Assembly (NCBI RefSeq): GCF_014174155.1
Contig: NZ_JABEQM010000013.1
Span: forward strand, 1-64,000
Reading direction: 5' to 3'
DNA from: Gluconacetobacter tumulisoli
GTDB lineage: Bacteria; Pseudomonadota; Alphaproteobacteria; Acetobacterales; Acetobacteraceae
DNA: 64,000 nt
In this document: piece by piece, positions 47,360 to 56,667 of the stretch
How positions within the stretch are numbered: the stretch's first letter is position 1
Layout: each line of letters opens with the position of its first letter
Position numbers and translations under genes: made by a program
Notes under the pieces: generated by a model
What the model saw: only the letters and a program-made list of their open reading frames with translations
The model's database searches: none
What the model was told of the DNA's origin: nothing

Positions 47360-48760
47360 GTGACACCTCTTTTTGATCTCGCCGTGATCGGGTCCGGCGT
47401 TGTGGGATGCGCGGTGTTCAGGGAATCCGTCCTTGCGGGTCTGGACACGCTCATGATCGAACGGGCCCCGGATCTGCTCGCCGGGGCGAGCAAGGCCAAC
47501 AGCGCGATCCTGCATACCGGCTTCGACAGCAAGCCCGGCAGTCTCGAACAGCGCCTGATCCGGGCCGGCCACCGGGAATACCTCGCGATCCATGAACGGC
47601 TGGGCCTGCCCCTGCTGAAGACCGGCGCCACGCTTGTCGCCTGGAACGACCAGGATCTGGCGCAACTGGACGGGATCGACGCCGCCGCGCGGCAGAATGG
47701 CGTATCGCTCCACAGGCTTGACGCCGAAGGCGTACGGCGGCGCGAGCCCTCGCTGGCGCCCACGGCCTGCGGCGGCCTGGTCGTCGACGAGGAAAGCCTG
47801 ATCGATCCATGGTCGGCGCCATTGGCCTACGCGCAGCAGGCCGTGGTAAATGGCGGCGTGTTCCTGCGCAACAGCCCGGTTGCCTCAGGCACATATGAAG
47901 ACGGGGCCTGGACGCTGCGCCTGGAGGACAGGGGCGAGGGCGAGAAGACGGTCCGCGCCCGCGTCGTCGTCAATTGCGCCGGCCTGCAGGGGGACATCGT
48001 CGAGGCGATCGCCCGCTCCTCGCCCTTCACGATCAAGCCCCGCAAGGGGCAGTTCATCGTCTATGACAAAAGCGCCTATGGCCTCATCTCCTCCGTTATC
48101 CTGCCGGTGCCCAGCCCCGTTACCAAGGGCATCGTCGCCACGCGAACCGTCTTTGGCAACCTGCTGGTCGGTCCGACGGCGGAACCGCAGGACGACCGGG
48201 ACGTCGCGGCCCTTGGCCGCCCGCAACTGGAATCGCTGAAGGCCGCGGGCGAACGCCTGCTGCCTTCGCTGGCCCGGCACGATATCACCGCGACCTATGC
48301 CGGATTGCGGCCGGCGACGGAATTTTCCGATTACCAGATCGAGGCCCTGCCGGACCGGGGATGGATCACCGTAGGCGGCATCCGTTCCACCGGCCTCAGT
48401 TCGGCCCTGGGCATCGCACGGCATGTCCGGGGCCTTTACGAGGAATCGTTCGGCCGTTGCCGGCCGCTGGCCGACCCCCTCTGGCCGCGGGTTCCCAACC
48501 TGACCGAGGAATTCCCCCGCCCCGGCTTCCAGCCCGACCGCGACGACATCATCTGCCATTGCGAATCCGTCACCCGGGCGGAAATCCGGGCCGCGCTTTC
48601 GGACTCCCCGCTGCCTGCCGGCTGCATCGGCGGTCTGCGACGCCGGACCCGCTGCATGATGGGACGGTGCCAGGGCTTCTACTGCACGCGCCGCGTCGTG
48701 GAACTGGCCGCCCCCTACCTGCCCGAACTGGCGACCCTTGGTCCGGGAGGCGCGGCATGA
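47360..48760 (+). CDS. Glycerol-3-phosphate dehydrogenase-like FAD oxidoreductase with [2Fe-2S] (BFD-like) domain
   Basis: A 466-residue flavoprotein. The FAD-binding motif VIGSGVVGCAV starts at about residue 8; KANSAILHTGFDSKPGSLE is typical of GlpA/GlpO-like enzymes. The C-terminal 80 residues are a BFD-like domain with cysteines in CHC, CIGGLRRRTRC and GRCQGFYC. Translation starts at a GTG with AGGG six bases upstream; an earlier TTG start is unlikely. Its stop overlaps the ATG of the next gene. With the following oxidoreductase and kinase it forms an operon for oxidising a phosphorylated polyol, perhaps glycerol 3-phosphate. Confidence 0.87.
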   Translation: MTPLFDLAVIGSGVVGCAVFRESVLAGLDTLMIERAPDLLAGASKANSAILHTGFDSKPGSLEQRLIRAGHREYLAIHERLGLPLLKTGATLVAWNDQDLAQLDGIDAAARQNGVSLHRLDAEGVRRREPSLAPTACGGLVVDEESLIDPWSAPLAYAQQAVVNGGVFLRNSPVASGTYEDGAWTLRLEDRGEGEKTVRARVVVNCAGLQGDIVEAIARSSPFTIKPRKGQFIVYDKSAYGLISSVILPVPSPVTKGIVATRTVFGNLLVGPTAEPQDDRDVAALGRPQLESLKAAGERLLPSLARHDITATYAGLRPATEFSDYQIEALPDRGWITVGGIRSTGLSSALGIARHVRGLYEESFGRCRPLADPLWPRVPNLTEEFPRPGFQPDRDDIICHCESVTRAEIRAALSDSPLPAGCIGGLRRRTRCMMGRCQGFYCTRRVVELAAPYLPELATLGPGGAA

Positions 48761-49968
48761 ACCACGATGTCATCATCATCGGCGGCGGCCCCGCCGGGCT
48801 GAGCGCCGCGCGCCACCTGCTGGCGTCCGGTGTGCGCGATGTCGTCGTCATCGAACGGAATCCGGAATGCGGCGGCCTTCCCCGCTTCTGCCTGCACAGG
48901 GGATGGGGCGCTCTCGATTTCGGACGGCTGTGGCGCGGACCGCGCTATGCGCGCGCCCTTGTCGAGGCCGCAGCCGGCGCGACATTTCTGACGAACTGTG
49001 CCGTCACGGCCCTTGAACCGGACGGCGTCGTCCGCGTGAACACGCCTGGCGGTCCCCGCACCCTCCGCGCGCGCGCGGTCCTGCTGGCGACCGGTATCCG
49101 CGAAATGCCGCGGTCCGCGCGACTGATCGGGGGAACCCGACCATGGGGGGTGATGAATACCGGCGCGTTCCAGGAAATGGTCCGCTTCCAGACGCTGCCC
49201 TTTCGCGCACCCGTCATCATCGGCAGCGAACTGGTCGCCTTCTCCGCCCTGGAGACCGCACGCCACGCCGGCCTGCGGCCGGTCGCGCTGCTGGAGGAAA
49301 ACAGCAGCCTTTCCGTTCCCGCCATCGTGGGCGCGGCGGCCCGCCTGCGCTACCAGGTCCCGGTACGAACCGGCTGCCGCCTTGTCGAAATCTGCGGCCA
49401 GGATCGCGTCGAGGCGATCATCGTGGAAGACAATGGCGCACGCCGGCGCCTGCGATGCGACAGCATCGTCCTGTCCGGGCGCTTCGTGCCCGAAACCGCG
49501 CTGGTCGACGGCCGTACCATCCTGCGCGACCTGGACGGCACGCGTGGACCGGTGATCGACAATTTCTATCGCTGCACGGACCCCCGCATCTTCGCGGCGG
49601 GCAATGTGCTGCGCGGGGTCGAGCATTCGGGCTATGTCGCGCATGAAGGGCGGTCCGCCGCCGCCGCGATCCTGCGCGCGTTGCGCGACGACCTGCCCCC
49701 GTCGCGTCCCGCCATCGCGGTCGAAGGGCGCAACCTGCGCTATGTCTATCCACAGCGCATCGTCCCGTCGGACGGCAAGACGATGCTGTTCGGACGTTCG
49801 GCCCGGGGCGCCGGCGGGGACCTGGTCGCCCGCGACGCATCCGGCCGGGAACTGGCCCGCAGAAGCGTGGGACGATTCGCGTGGCCGCGCCTGACCCTTG
49901 AAATCCCGACGCCCGATGTCGAAACCTGCGATGCGCTGATTCTGGAACGGGAGCATTCCGGGCAATGA
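48757..49968 (+). CDS. NAD(P)/FAD-dependent oxidoreductase
   Basis: A 403-residue pyridine-nucleotide-disulfide-type flavoprotein. The FAD motif IIGGGPAGLSAARHL is at the N-terminus, ATGIREMP is the second FAD-contact motif, and the NAD-binding region has VIIGSELVAFSALE. Such proteins accompany BFD-domain dehydrogenases in glycerol operons of other bacteria and probably pass electrons onward. The ATG overlaps the previous stop (ATGA), preceded by GGGAGG. Confidence 0.87.
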   Translation: MNHDVIIIGGGPAGLSAARHLLASGVRDVVVIERNPECGGLPRFCLHRGWGALDFGRLWRGPRYARALVEAAAGATFLTNCAVTALEPDGVVRVNTPGGPRTLRARAVLLATGIREMPRSARLIGGTRPWGVMNTGAFQEMVRFQTLPFRAPVIIGSELVAFSALETARHAGLRPVALLEENSSLSVPAIVGAAARLRYQVPVRTGCRLVEICGQDRVEAIIVEDNGARRRLRCDSIVLSGRFVPETALVDGRTILRDLDGTRGPVIDNFYRCTDPRIFAAGNVLRGVEHSGYVAHEGRSAAAAILRALRDDLPPSRPAIAVEGRNLRYVYPQRIVPSDGKTMLFGRSARGAGGDLVARDASGRELARRSVGRFAWPRLTLEIPTPDVETCDALILEREHSGQ

Positions 49969-51401
49969 CCCTCTGTCTGGCGATCGATCAGGGCACCACA
50001 AGTACCAAGGCCTTTCGCTGGCGTCCCGGCACGGACATCGAACCGGCGGGCAGCCTGACGCACCGCCAGATCTATCCCCAGCCCGGCTGGGTCGAGCATG
50101 ATCCGCGCGAGCTTCTGGCCCATGTCCGGACGCTGGTCGGCAACACGCCGGACGCCACCGCGCTGGCCCTGGCGAACCAGGGCGAGACGGTCGTGATGTG
50201 GCATGCCCGCACGCACGAACCCCTGGCCAACGCAATCGTCTGGCAGGACCTGCGGACCCGCGACATGATCGAACGGTTGCGGGCCGAAGGCGCGGAAAAG
50301 GTGACGCTTGCCCGCGCGGGCCTGCCGCTGGATCCCTATTTCTCGGCCTCCAAGATGCGTTGGCTGCTCGACAATGTTCCCGGGGCGCGGTCACTGGCGG
50401 CCGCGGGCGACCTGCGCATCGGCACCAGCGACGCCTTCTTCCTCGACAGCCTGACCGGGACGTTCGCGACCGATATCTCGACAGCCTCCCGCACGTCGCT
50501 GATGAACCTGCGCACCGGCGCGTGGGACGCGGAACTGTGCGCCCTGTTCGACATCCCGCTGTCCTGCCTGCCCGAAATCCGTGCGACCCTGGGGCCGTTC
50601 GGACAGATCGCGGACGGCCCGGCCGTGGTCGCGAGCATCGTGGACCAGCAGGCCTCCCTGTTCGGCCATGACTGCAAGGAACCACGCGACATCAAGATCA
50701 CCTTCGGAACCGGCGCGTTCATCCTGGGCATAACGGGAGCGGACCCCGTGGTCAGGCCGGCTTCGGGCATGCTGGCCACGGTGGCATGGATGTTTGACGG
50801 CACACCCACCTACGCGCTGGATGGCGGCGTGCTGTGTGCAGGTGCGGCCATAGAATGGGGGCGCAGCGTCGGTGTCATCGACACGCTCTCCCCCGTGTGG
50901 GACCCGGCGGATCGCTGCGCCGACCGTGGGCTGTTCTTCGTTCCGGCGCTCAACGGCCTTGGCGCGCCGACATGGGATCGCGACGCACGCGGCAGCTGGA
51001 CCGGCCTAGAACGAACGACCCGGCGCGAAGACCTGGGCCGCGCGATCTGGGAAGGCGTGGGCCTGCGCGCCCATCAGGTCGTCGCGGCGTTCGAACAGGC
51101 CTCCGGCGCGCGATGCGGGCGGATTTCCGTGGATGGCGGCATGTGCCGGAGCGCGGCCTTCCGCCAGTTCCTGGCCGACCTGTTCCGCCGCGACATCCAT
51201 TTTGTCGATCATGGCGACCTGACCGCGGCGGGCCTGCTGCGCCTGTGCGCCCGGGCCCTGGGGTCCGGGCAGATGCCGCCGCTGTTCTGGCGGCGGACGC
51301 GGCCGCGGCATCCGGTCCCCGATGGCGCCATCGCCGCCTTCGCCGCCCTGACCGCGCGCCCGGCCGGCCCGATCACCCCGACCGAAGAATCCCCGGCATG
51401 A
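49965..51401 (+). CDS. FGGY-family carbohydrate kinase, glycerol kinase-like
   Basis: A 478-residue sugar/polyol kinase. The ATP-binding motif AIDQGTTSTKAF is at the N-terminus, with KITFGTGAFILG mid-protein, FVPALNGLGAPTWDRDARG, and the FGGY C-terminal SVDGGMCRS region. This layout matches glycerol kinase, but glycerol-specific residues were not checked, and erythritol, xylitol or other polyols are possible. Its ATG overlaps the previous stop (ATGA). It would make the phosphorylated substrate for the FAD dehydrogenase of the same operon. Confidence 0.88.
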   Translation: MTLCLAIDQGTTSTKAFRWRPGTDIEPAGSLTHRQIYPQPGWVEHDPRELLAHVRTLVGNTPDATALALANQGETVVMWHARTHEPLANAIVWQDLRTRDMIERLRAEGAEKVTLARAGLPLDPYFSASKMRWLLDNVPGARSLAAAGDLRIGTSDAFFLDSLTGTFATDISTASRTSLMNLRTGAWDAELCALFDIPLSCLPEIRATLGPFGQIADGPAVVASIVDQQASLFGHDCKEPRDIKITFGTGAFILGITGADPVVRPASGMLATVAWMFDGTPTYALDGGVLCAGAAIEWGRSVGVIDTLSPVWDPADRCADRGLFFVPALNGLGAPTWDRDARGSWTGLERTTRREDLGRAIWEGVGLRAHQVVAAFEQASGARCGRISVDGGMCRSAAFRQFLADLFRRDIHFVDHGDLTAAGLLRLCARALGSGQMPPLFWRRTRPRHPVPDGAIAAFAALTARPAGPITPTEESPA

Positions 51402-51537
51402 GGTCCATCCCCAATCTGGTCAGCGATTCCCAGCCCCCTTACAGTTCCCGCCGTAACGATGAACCGAGCGGAATGAGGGCTGCCTCCATCCCCCCGATCC
51501 GGCAAGGTTGCATGCTGCAGGACAGGAACATCATGCG

Positions 51538-52311
51538 ATGCGCGTAAAAAGCCGACAGAAAATCATTCTTGAAATGGCACAGGGGGCGTCCCTGCTGACC
51601 GTCGAGGAGGTCGCCGAGCAGCTGCATGTTTCGCGGGAAACGATCCGCCGCGATTTCGTCAGCCTGGATGCGCAGGGATTGCTGCGCCGGGTCCATGGCG
51701 GCGCGCGCCCGGCCGTCAATGCGACATCGGAAGAGCCGTTCCACACGCGGCAGACGAAGAATGTCGATGCCAAGACCATAATCGCGCAGGCCGCCGCGCG
51801 CCTGGTGCAGCCCGGCGAAACCGTGATGATCGATACCGGCAGCACCACCCTGGCGTTTGCCCTGGCAATTCCCGCCGACATCGAATTGACGGTCATTACC
51901 AATTCATTGCGCATCGCGGACATTCTTTCGCGAACATCCGTCCGCCGCGACATCTATGTCCTGGGCGGAGAGTTCCGACCGGAAACCCAGCAGATCCTGG
52001 GGACTTTCTGTCTTGACCAGATCGACCGCTTCCGCGCCGACCATGCGATCATCGGTGTCGGCGCGATCAGTCGAAGCGGGGATCTGATGGATTACGACCC
52101 GCAGGAAGCGCAACTGGCACGCGCCATGATCGTGCGGTCGCACAAGACGACCGTCCTGGCCGATCATTCCAAATTCGATTCCTACGCGCTGATCGGCCTG
52201 TGCGCATTCGGCGATATCAACCGGATCGTGACCGACACCCCCCCCGCCGAGGAATTCTGCAGCATGGCCCGCCGCCTGAATGTCGAACTGATCGTCGCCG
52301 CGCAGGACTGA
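51538..52311 (+). CDS. DeoR family transcriptional regulator
   Basis: A 257-residue repressor. The N-terminal helix-turn-helix is LTVEEVAEQLHVSRETIRRDFVSLDAQGLLRRVHGGA (about residues 19-55). The C-terminal DeoR effector domain shows MIDTGSTTLAFA and ADHSKFD. DeoR regulators of this type sense phosphorylated sugars or polyols, such as glycerol 3-phosphate in GlpR. It lies 136 bases after the kinase gene in the same direction and probably regulates the preceding operon. The ATG at 51538 is chosen by the domain start. Confidence 0.92.
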   Translation: MRVKSRQKIILEMAQGASLLTVEEVAEQLHVSRETIRRDFVSLDAQGLLRRVHGGARPAVNATSEEPFHTRQTKNVDAKTIIAQAAARLVQPGETVMIDTGSTTLAFALAIPADIELTVITNSLRIADILSRTSVRRDIYVLGGEFRPETQQILGTFCLDQIDRFRADHAIIGVGAISRSGDLMDYDPQEAQLARAMIVRSHKTTVLADHSKFDSYALIGLCAFGDINRIVTDTPPAEEFCSMARRLNVELIVAAQD

Positions 52312-52390
52312 TTTTCATGCCGACGAGCCCCCTCGCCGGCCCCGTCGCGGCATCGTCCCCCGTCGTTTACCCCTCAAGACGTGAGAAACC

Positions 52391-54106
52391 ATGACCAGTC
52401 CCACTCCACCACAGCGATCCCTGCCATTTACATGCGACAAGACGCCCGTCACGGGGCGGAGCGGCGTCGTCGTCACCAACCATCCCCTTGGCACGGCAGC
52501 CGGGGCCGAAATGCTGGCCGCCGGCGGAAACGCCTTTGACGCCGCCGCCGCGTCACTGCTTGCCCTGACGGTCGTCGAACCGATGATGGTAGGGGTCGGG
52601 GGTGGCGGCCTGTCACATCTGCGCCTGGCGAACGGACAGCACATCGTCATCGACGCCCTGTCCTGCGCCGCGCAGTCGATGACACCGACGATCTACGAGC
52701 CCCTCTCCGACGAGCCTGCGCTCTATATGGATGTCAAGGGCCGCCGGAATCTTGTCGGCGCGACATCGGTGGCCGTGCCCGGCAACCTGCTGGGCTGGCA
52801 CGGAATGCAGACGCGCTTCGGCAAGCTTCCGTTCGCCGATGTCGTCGCCCCGGCGATCCGGCTTGCGAAATCGGGCTTTTCCGTCACGAACTATCTGGCC
52901 GGCGCGGTACGGGAACACGCCGCGGATCTCGCGGCCGATCCCACCATGCGCGCGGTCTTCCTGCCGGACGGCACGCCGGTCAAGGCCGGAACACGCCTGC
53001 GCCAGCCGCTCTATGGTGAAAGCCTGGAACTGATCGCCCGCGACGGCGCCGCCGCGCTGCACGGTGGCGCACTGGGCGCGGCACTGGTGCGTGCCATCGC
53101 GAACAGCCCCGATCCCGGCTGGTTGACCGAGGCCGACCTGCGCGACTACCGCACGATCGACCGGGCCCCGATCGTCGGCAGCTATCGCGGGTTTGAAATC
53201 GTCGGGCCGCCACCGCCGGCATCTTCGGGTGTTCACGTCACGCAGATGCTGAACATGCTTGAATCCTTCGACATCGGCGCGATGGGCTTCGGCAGCACCG
53301 AAAGCCTGCGCGTACTCGCGGAAATCATCCGCGTCGCGTTCGAGGACCGACGCCGTTTCAGCGGCGATCCGGCCTTTGTCGATGTGCCGGTCGAACGCCT
53401 GACGTCAAAATCCTACGCGCATGAATGCATCGACCGCCTGGCATCATCGGGCGGCGCATTGTCCGACCTGCGCCCCCTGCTGCGTGAAAGCCAGGATACC
53501 ACCCACATCACGGTGGCGGACAAGGACGGCAACATCGTCGCCGCAACGCATACGATCAATGGCCTGTTCGGCGCCCGGTTCATGGATCCGGAAACCGGCG
53601 TCATCCCCAACAACTACATGAGCAATTTCGACCCGCATCCCGGTCATGCGCTTTCGATCCAGCCCGGCAAGCGCGTGCCCACCTCGATGGCGCCCATGAT
53701 CGTGCGCAAGGACACGAAGCCGGTTTTCGCACTGGGCATGCCCGGCGGATTGCGCATCTTCCCGTCCGTGTTCCAGTCGATCGTCAACCTGATCGACCAT
53801 GGCATGACCCTGCAGGACGCGGTCGAGGCCCCCCGCCTGTGGACGCAGGGACAGGAGCTGGAGATCGAGCCCGCTTACGAGCCAGCGCGGGCCGGCCTTG
53901 AAGCGGCAGGCTATGACGTGCGCCCCAAGCCGCATATCGGCGGCGGCATGAACGCCATTTCGTTTTCCCCCGACGGCATGATGGAAGGGGCCGCATGCTG
54001 GCGCGCGGATGGCACCGCGGTCGCGCTGGGCGGCGGCCTTGCCAAGCCAGGCGTCCGCTTCTGGCCGGACAAGGCCCCCGACCCGTCATCCGAAGAACCC
54101 GAATAA
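52391..54106 (+). CDS. ggt: Gamma-glutamyltransferase family protein (cytosolic type)
   Basis: A 571-residue Ntn-hydrolase precursor. Autocleavage would occur before T370 in DTTHITVADKDGN, giving subunits of about 369 and 202 residues. The N-terminal VVTNHPLGTAAGAEMLAAGGNAFDAA and VVEPMMVGVGGGG are typical. There is no signal peptide, unlike secreted GGT, so it acts in the cytosol. Family members hydrolyse gamma-glutamyl bonds or acylated compounds. It lies 16 bases before the hydroxyacid dehydrogenase gene; both are probably one transcript. Confidence 0.92.
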   Translation: MTSPTPPQRSLPFTCDKTPVTGRSGVVVTNHPLGTAAGAEMLAAGGNAFDAAAASLLALTVVEPMMVGVGGGGLSHLRLANGQHIVIDALSCAAQSMTPTIYEPLSDEPALYMDVKGRRNLVGATSVAVPGNLLGWHGMQTRFGKLPFADVVAPAIRLAKSGFSVTNYLAGAVREHAADLAADPTMRAVFLPDGTPVKAGTRLRQPLYGESLELIARDGAAALHGGALGAALVRAIANSPDPGWLTEADLRDYRTIDRAPIVGSYRGFEIVGPPPPASSGVHVTQMLNMLESFDIGAMGFGSTESLRVLAEIIRVAFEDRRRFSGDPAFVDVPVERLTSKSYAHECIDRLASSGGALSDLRPLLRESQDTTHITVADKDGNIVAATHTINGLFGARFMDPETGVIPNNYMSNFDPHPGHALSIQPGKRVPTSMAPMIVRKDTKPVFALGMPGGLRIFPSVFQSIVNLIDHGMTLQDAVEAPRLWTQGQELEIEPAYEPARAGLEAAGYDVRPKPHIGGGMNAISFSPDGMMEGAACWRADGTAVALGGGLAKPGVRFWPDKAPDPSSEEPE

Positions 54107-54121
54107 CAAAGGATTATTGGC

Positions 54122-55093
54122 ATGGTAAGCCGCCTCGTCATCCTGGACCCCATGGCACAGCCGGGGCTCGATAAATTCGCGCAGTACCTCCCGGAGGATT
54201 TCGAGATTGCGACATCGCGCAGCCGCGAAGCCGCCGACCAGATCGAAGCCATCACGGGTGCGACGTTCGTCATCACGGCGGACGTCCCGGTCACCGCCGC
54301 GATGATGGAGGCCGGCGCGGCCTCCGGCCTGAAGGCCGTTCAGAAATGGGGCGTCGGCTACGACAATATCGATCTGGAAAGCGCACGGCGCCTGGGTGTC
54401 CGCGTCCTGCGCACCACCGGCAGCAATGCCGTCGCCGTCGCGGAAACGGCGCTGGCGCTGATCCTCGGCCTGCAGCGCAACATCATTCCCGGCCATGTCG
54501 GCCTTCAGAAAGGCCTGTGGCTGAAGCGCTCGCTCAGCGAAACGTCGATGCGCCTGACCGGAAAGACCGTCGGTCTGGTCGGACTGGGCTATATCGGCAA
54601 GCAGCTCGCGCGGCTGTTGCGCGGCTTCGACTGTGACGTGATCTATACCAAGCGCACGCCGATTTCCGCCGAGGAAGCCCGGGAGCTGCGCGCGCGCCTC
54701 GTCACGCTCGACGAGCTGATCGAAACATCCGACGTCATCTCGCTGCACTGCGCCCTGACCGAGGAAACAGCCAACATGATCAACCGGGAATCGATCGCCC
54801 GGATGAAAAAGGGCTCGATCCTCGTCAACACGGCACGCGGCGGCCTGGTCAATGAGGAAGACCTGGCAGAGGCCGTGGAAAGCGGTCATCTGCGGGGTGC
54901 GGCCGTCGACGTGTTCCCGGTCGAACCGATCGCCCCCGACCATCGCTTCGTGGGTGTCGAACGCATCACGATCACCCCGCATATCGGGGCCATTGCCGCC
55001 GACACCTATGCGACGAACGTGCAGCGCATGGTGCATAACCTGGCCTGTGTGGCGGCAGGCACCGAACCGCCGGAACTCGACGTCCTCGTCTGA
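54122..55093 (+). CDS. 2-hydroxyacid dehydrogenase (phosphoglycerate dehydrogenase-like)
   Basis: A 323-residue NAD-dependent D-2-hydroxyacid dehydrogenase. The NAD motif is GLVGLGYIGKQLA, and the catalytic residues are R in NTARGGLVNE, E in VDVFPVEP and H in ITPHIGA. There is no ACT regulatory domain, so it is not a biosynthetic SerA of the long type. It could be a glyoxylate/hydroxypyruvate reductase or a dedicated catabolic enzyme. It ends just before a strong terminator. Confidence 0.9.
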   Translation: MVSRLVILDPMAQPGLDKFAQYLPEDFEIATSRSREAADQIEAITGATFVITADVPVTAAMMEAGAASGLKAVQKWGVGYDNIDLESARRLGVRVLRTTGSNAVAVAETALALILGLQRNIIPGHVGLQKGLWLKRSLSETSMRLTGKTVGLVGLGYIGKQLARLLRGFDCDVIYTKRTPISAEEARELRARLVTLDELIETSDVISLHCALTEETANMINRESIARMKKGSILVNTARGGLVNEEDLAEAVESGHLRGAAVDVFPVEPIAPDHRFVGVERITITPHIGAIAADTYATNVQRMVHNLACVAAGTEPPELDVLV

Positions 55094-55116
55094 TCCATGC
55101 CCTGGCAAGGATGAGA

Positions 55117-55152
55117 AAGGGCCGTGCAACATAGTTGCACGGCCCTTCTTTT
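55117..55152. terminator. Strong intrinsic terminator, probably bidirectional
   Basis: A perfect 14-bp stem (AAGGGCCGTGCAAC and its complement) with loop ATA is followed by CTTTT on the plus strand. On the minus strand the stem is followed by TCTC, so it can serve both convergent transcripts. It closes the ggt/dehydrogenase unit and the MFS unit. Confidence 0.92.
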
Positions 55153-55192
55153 CAATCGGACGACCCGGTTCCGCGATCCCCAAGGATATGAC

Positions 55193-56443
55193 CTACTCGA
55201 ATTCCGCCCCTGCGATGGAGGTGGTCACGCCGTCGCGCGCGCCCTTCCCCAGGCGTGTCGGAATAAACCAGACACCTGCCGCGGCGAGGCCATAGACGGC
55301 GGCCATTCCGGCGACGGCGGCCCAGCTGTGCTGATGCTTGAAGAGCATTTCGGACCAGACCGGACCGATCGAGGCGACCCAGTTCCCGACCAGGGCCGTA
55401 CAGCCCGCAACGACCGCCGTGCTGCGCGGAAAGCTCTGCACATGGGACCAGGTCAGAACCTGGCACAGGCCAACGCCCGCCGTCGCGCCGGCGGAAAACA
55501 CCAATGTCAGCCACAGCGATGGCGACAGGATGGCCCCTGCCATACAGGCCGTCGCCCAGATGATCCCGATGATCCGCGCGCGACGGGCCGGAAACGAGCG
55601 CCCTTCCGTCTCTCGCCGCTTCATGTATTTGATCAGGGCGCCGGACAGCAGCACAGCCCCATATAGCGACACGGCCGGGATCGAGAAGAGGCGACCGGCC
55701 TGGAAGCTGGAAATGGGGAACCGCGACGTCAGGAAATGAAGGAATGTCACGTGGCAGAAGCTTTGTACGCCAGAGACACCCCCATAGAAAACCGCGATCT
55801 GCACAGTTGGAAGAATGGCCAGGCGCGCACGCGGCTGTGCCGGGGTTTCGGGCGTCCTTTCCGGCGCCGCCTCAAGCGAGGGGCCGCCATAGCAGAAGAA
55901 AATGATGGCGCTGAAAACAAGACCCACCAGCCCATAGATCAGAAAACAGCCGCGCCAGCCGAAAGACTGCAATACATACGCGGTCAATACCCCGCTGACG
56001 GCATAGCCGACATACAACCCCCCGAGCAGCGTGGAACTCGCGGCTTCACGCTCTGATTGGGAAAAGAGCAGTTTCAGGGCAAAGATACACGCAACCCAGT
56101 CCGGGGCCTGCCCAAGGCCAAGCAGGATGCGAACGGCGAAAAAGCCGCTGACATGTGTCTGTAGAGACGTAAGGATGGTCGCCAGCGACCACATCAGGCA
56201 GGCCCCGGAAAGCGCCCATCGCACGCCGATCCGGTGTGTGAACCAGCCGGCGGGAACCTGCAGCAAGGCATAGACGGCGGTGGAAATCGTAATCAGTTCA
56301 GCCATCAACACCGGGTCGATATGAATAGCCTGCTGAACCTGGGGGGAGCTGATCGTCAGGGCGGTACGATCGACGCCGAGAATGAAATTTATCGGAACGA
56401 GAAGAAAGAGCAGGATAAACCATCGATTTTGTCGAAACGTCAT
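55193..56443 (-). CDS. MFS transporter
   Basis: A 416-residue, 12-helix protein. The start NRWFILLFLLVPINFILGVDRTALTISSP and the TM4 segment RILLGLGQAPDWVACIFAL resemble the ACS/glucarate-type families. The ATG at 56443 follows GGAGG and GGGG motifs. It lies downstream of the creatininase-type gene on the same strand, about 225 bases away, and may import the hydrolase substrate or export its product. Confidence 0.88.
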   Translation of the reverse strand: MTFRQNRWFILLFLLVPINFILGVDRTALTISSPQVQQAIHIDPVLMAELITISTAVYALLQVPAGWFTHRIGVRWALSGACLMWSLATILTSLQTHVSGFFAVRILLGLGQAPDWVACIFALKLLFSQSEREAASSTLLGGLYVGYAVSGVLTAYVLQSFGWRGCFLIYGLVGLVFSAIIFFCYGGPSLEAAPERTPETPAQPRARLAILPTVQIAVFYGGVSGVQSFCHVTFLHFLTSRFPISSFQAGRLFSIPAVSLYGAVLLSGALIKYMKRRETEGRSFPARRARIIGIIWATACMAGAILSPSLWLTLVFSAGATAGVGLCQVLTWSHVQSFPRSTAVVAGCTALVGNWVASIGPVWSEMLFKHQHSWAAVAGMAAVYGLAAAGVWFIPTRLGKGARDGVTTSIAGAEFE

Positions 56444-56667
56444 TCCAACCCCACCTCCCTGTTTCAAATGCCGTGACCTTACCGCCCATCCGGGCATGAA
56501 GCAGCCTGTTCACCCTGTCATTCGTTCATGGGCCCGCACCCGCGCATCATGCAATCAAAACGGAATTTAGAATCAGAGATACATGACATTCCTACAGCGC
56601 GATCAAACAACTCCCGATCAGATGGGCACATCCGATCGGGAATTTCACACTGCACGGCGAAACGATG

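Noticed and set aside
48715-50685. Minus-strand frame of 656 codons across the FAD oxidoreductase/kinase operon
   Set aside because: It spans two well-supported genes on the other strand and is low-complexity Arg/Gly/Pro sequence.
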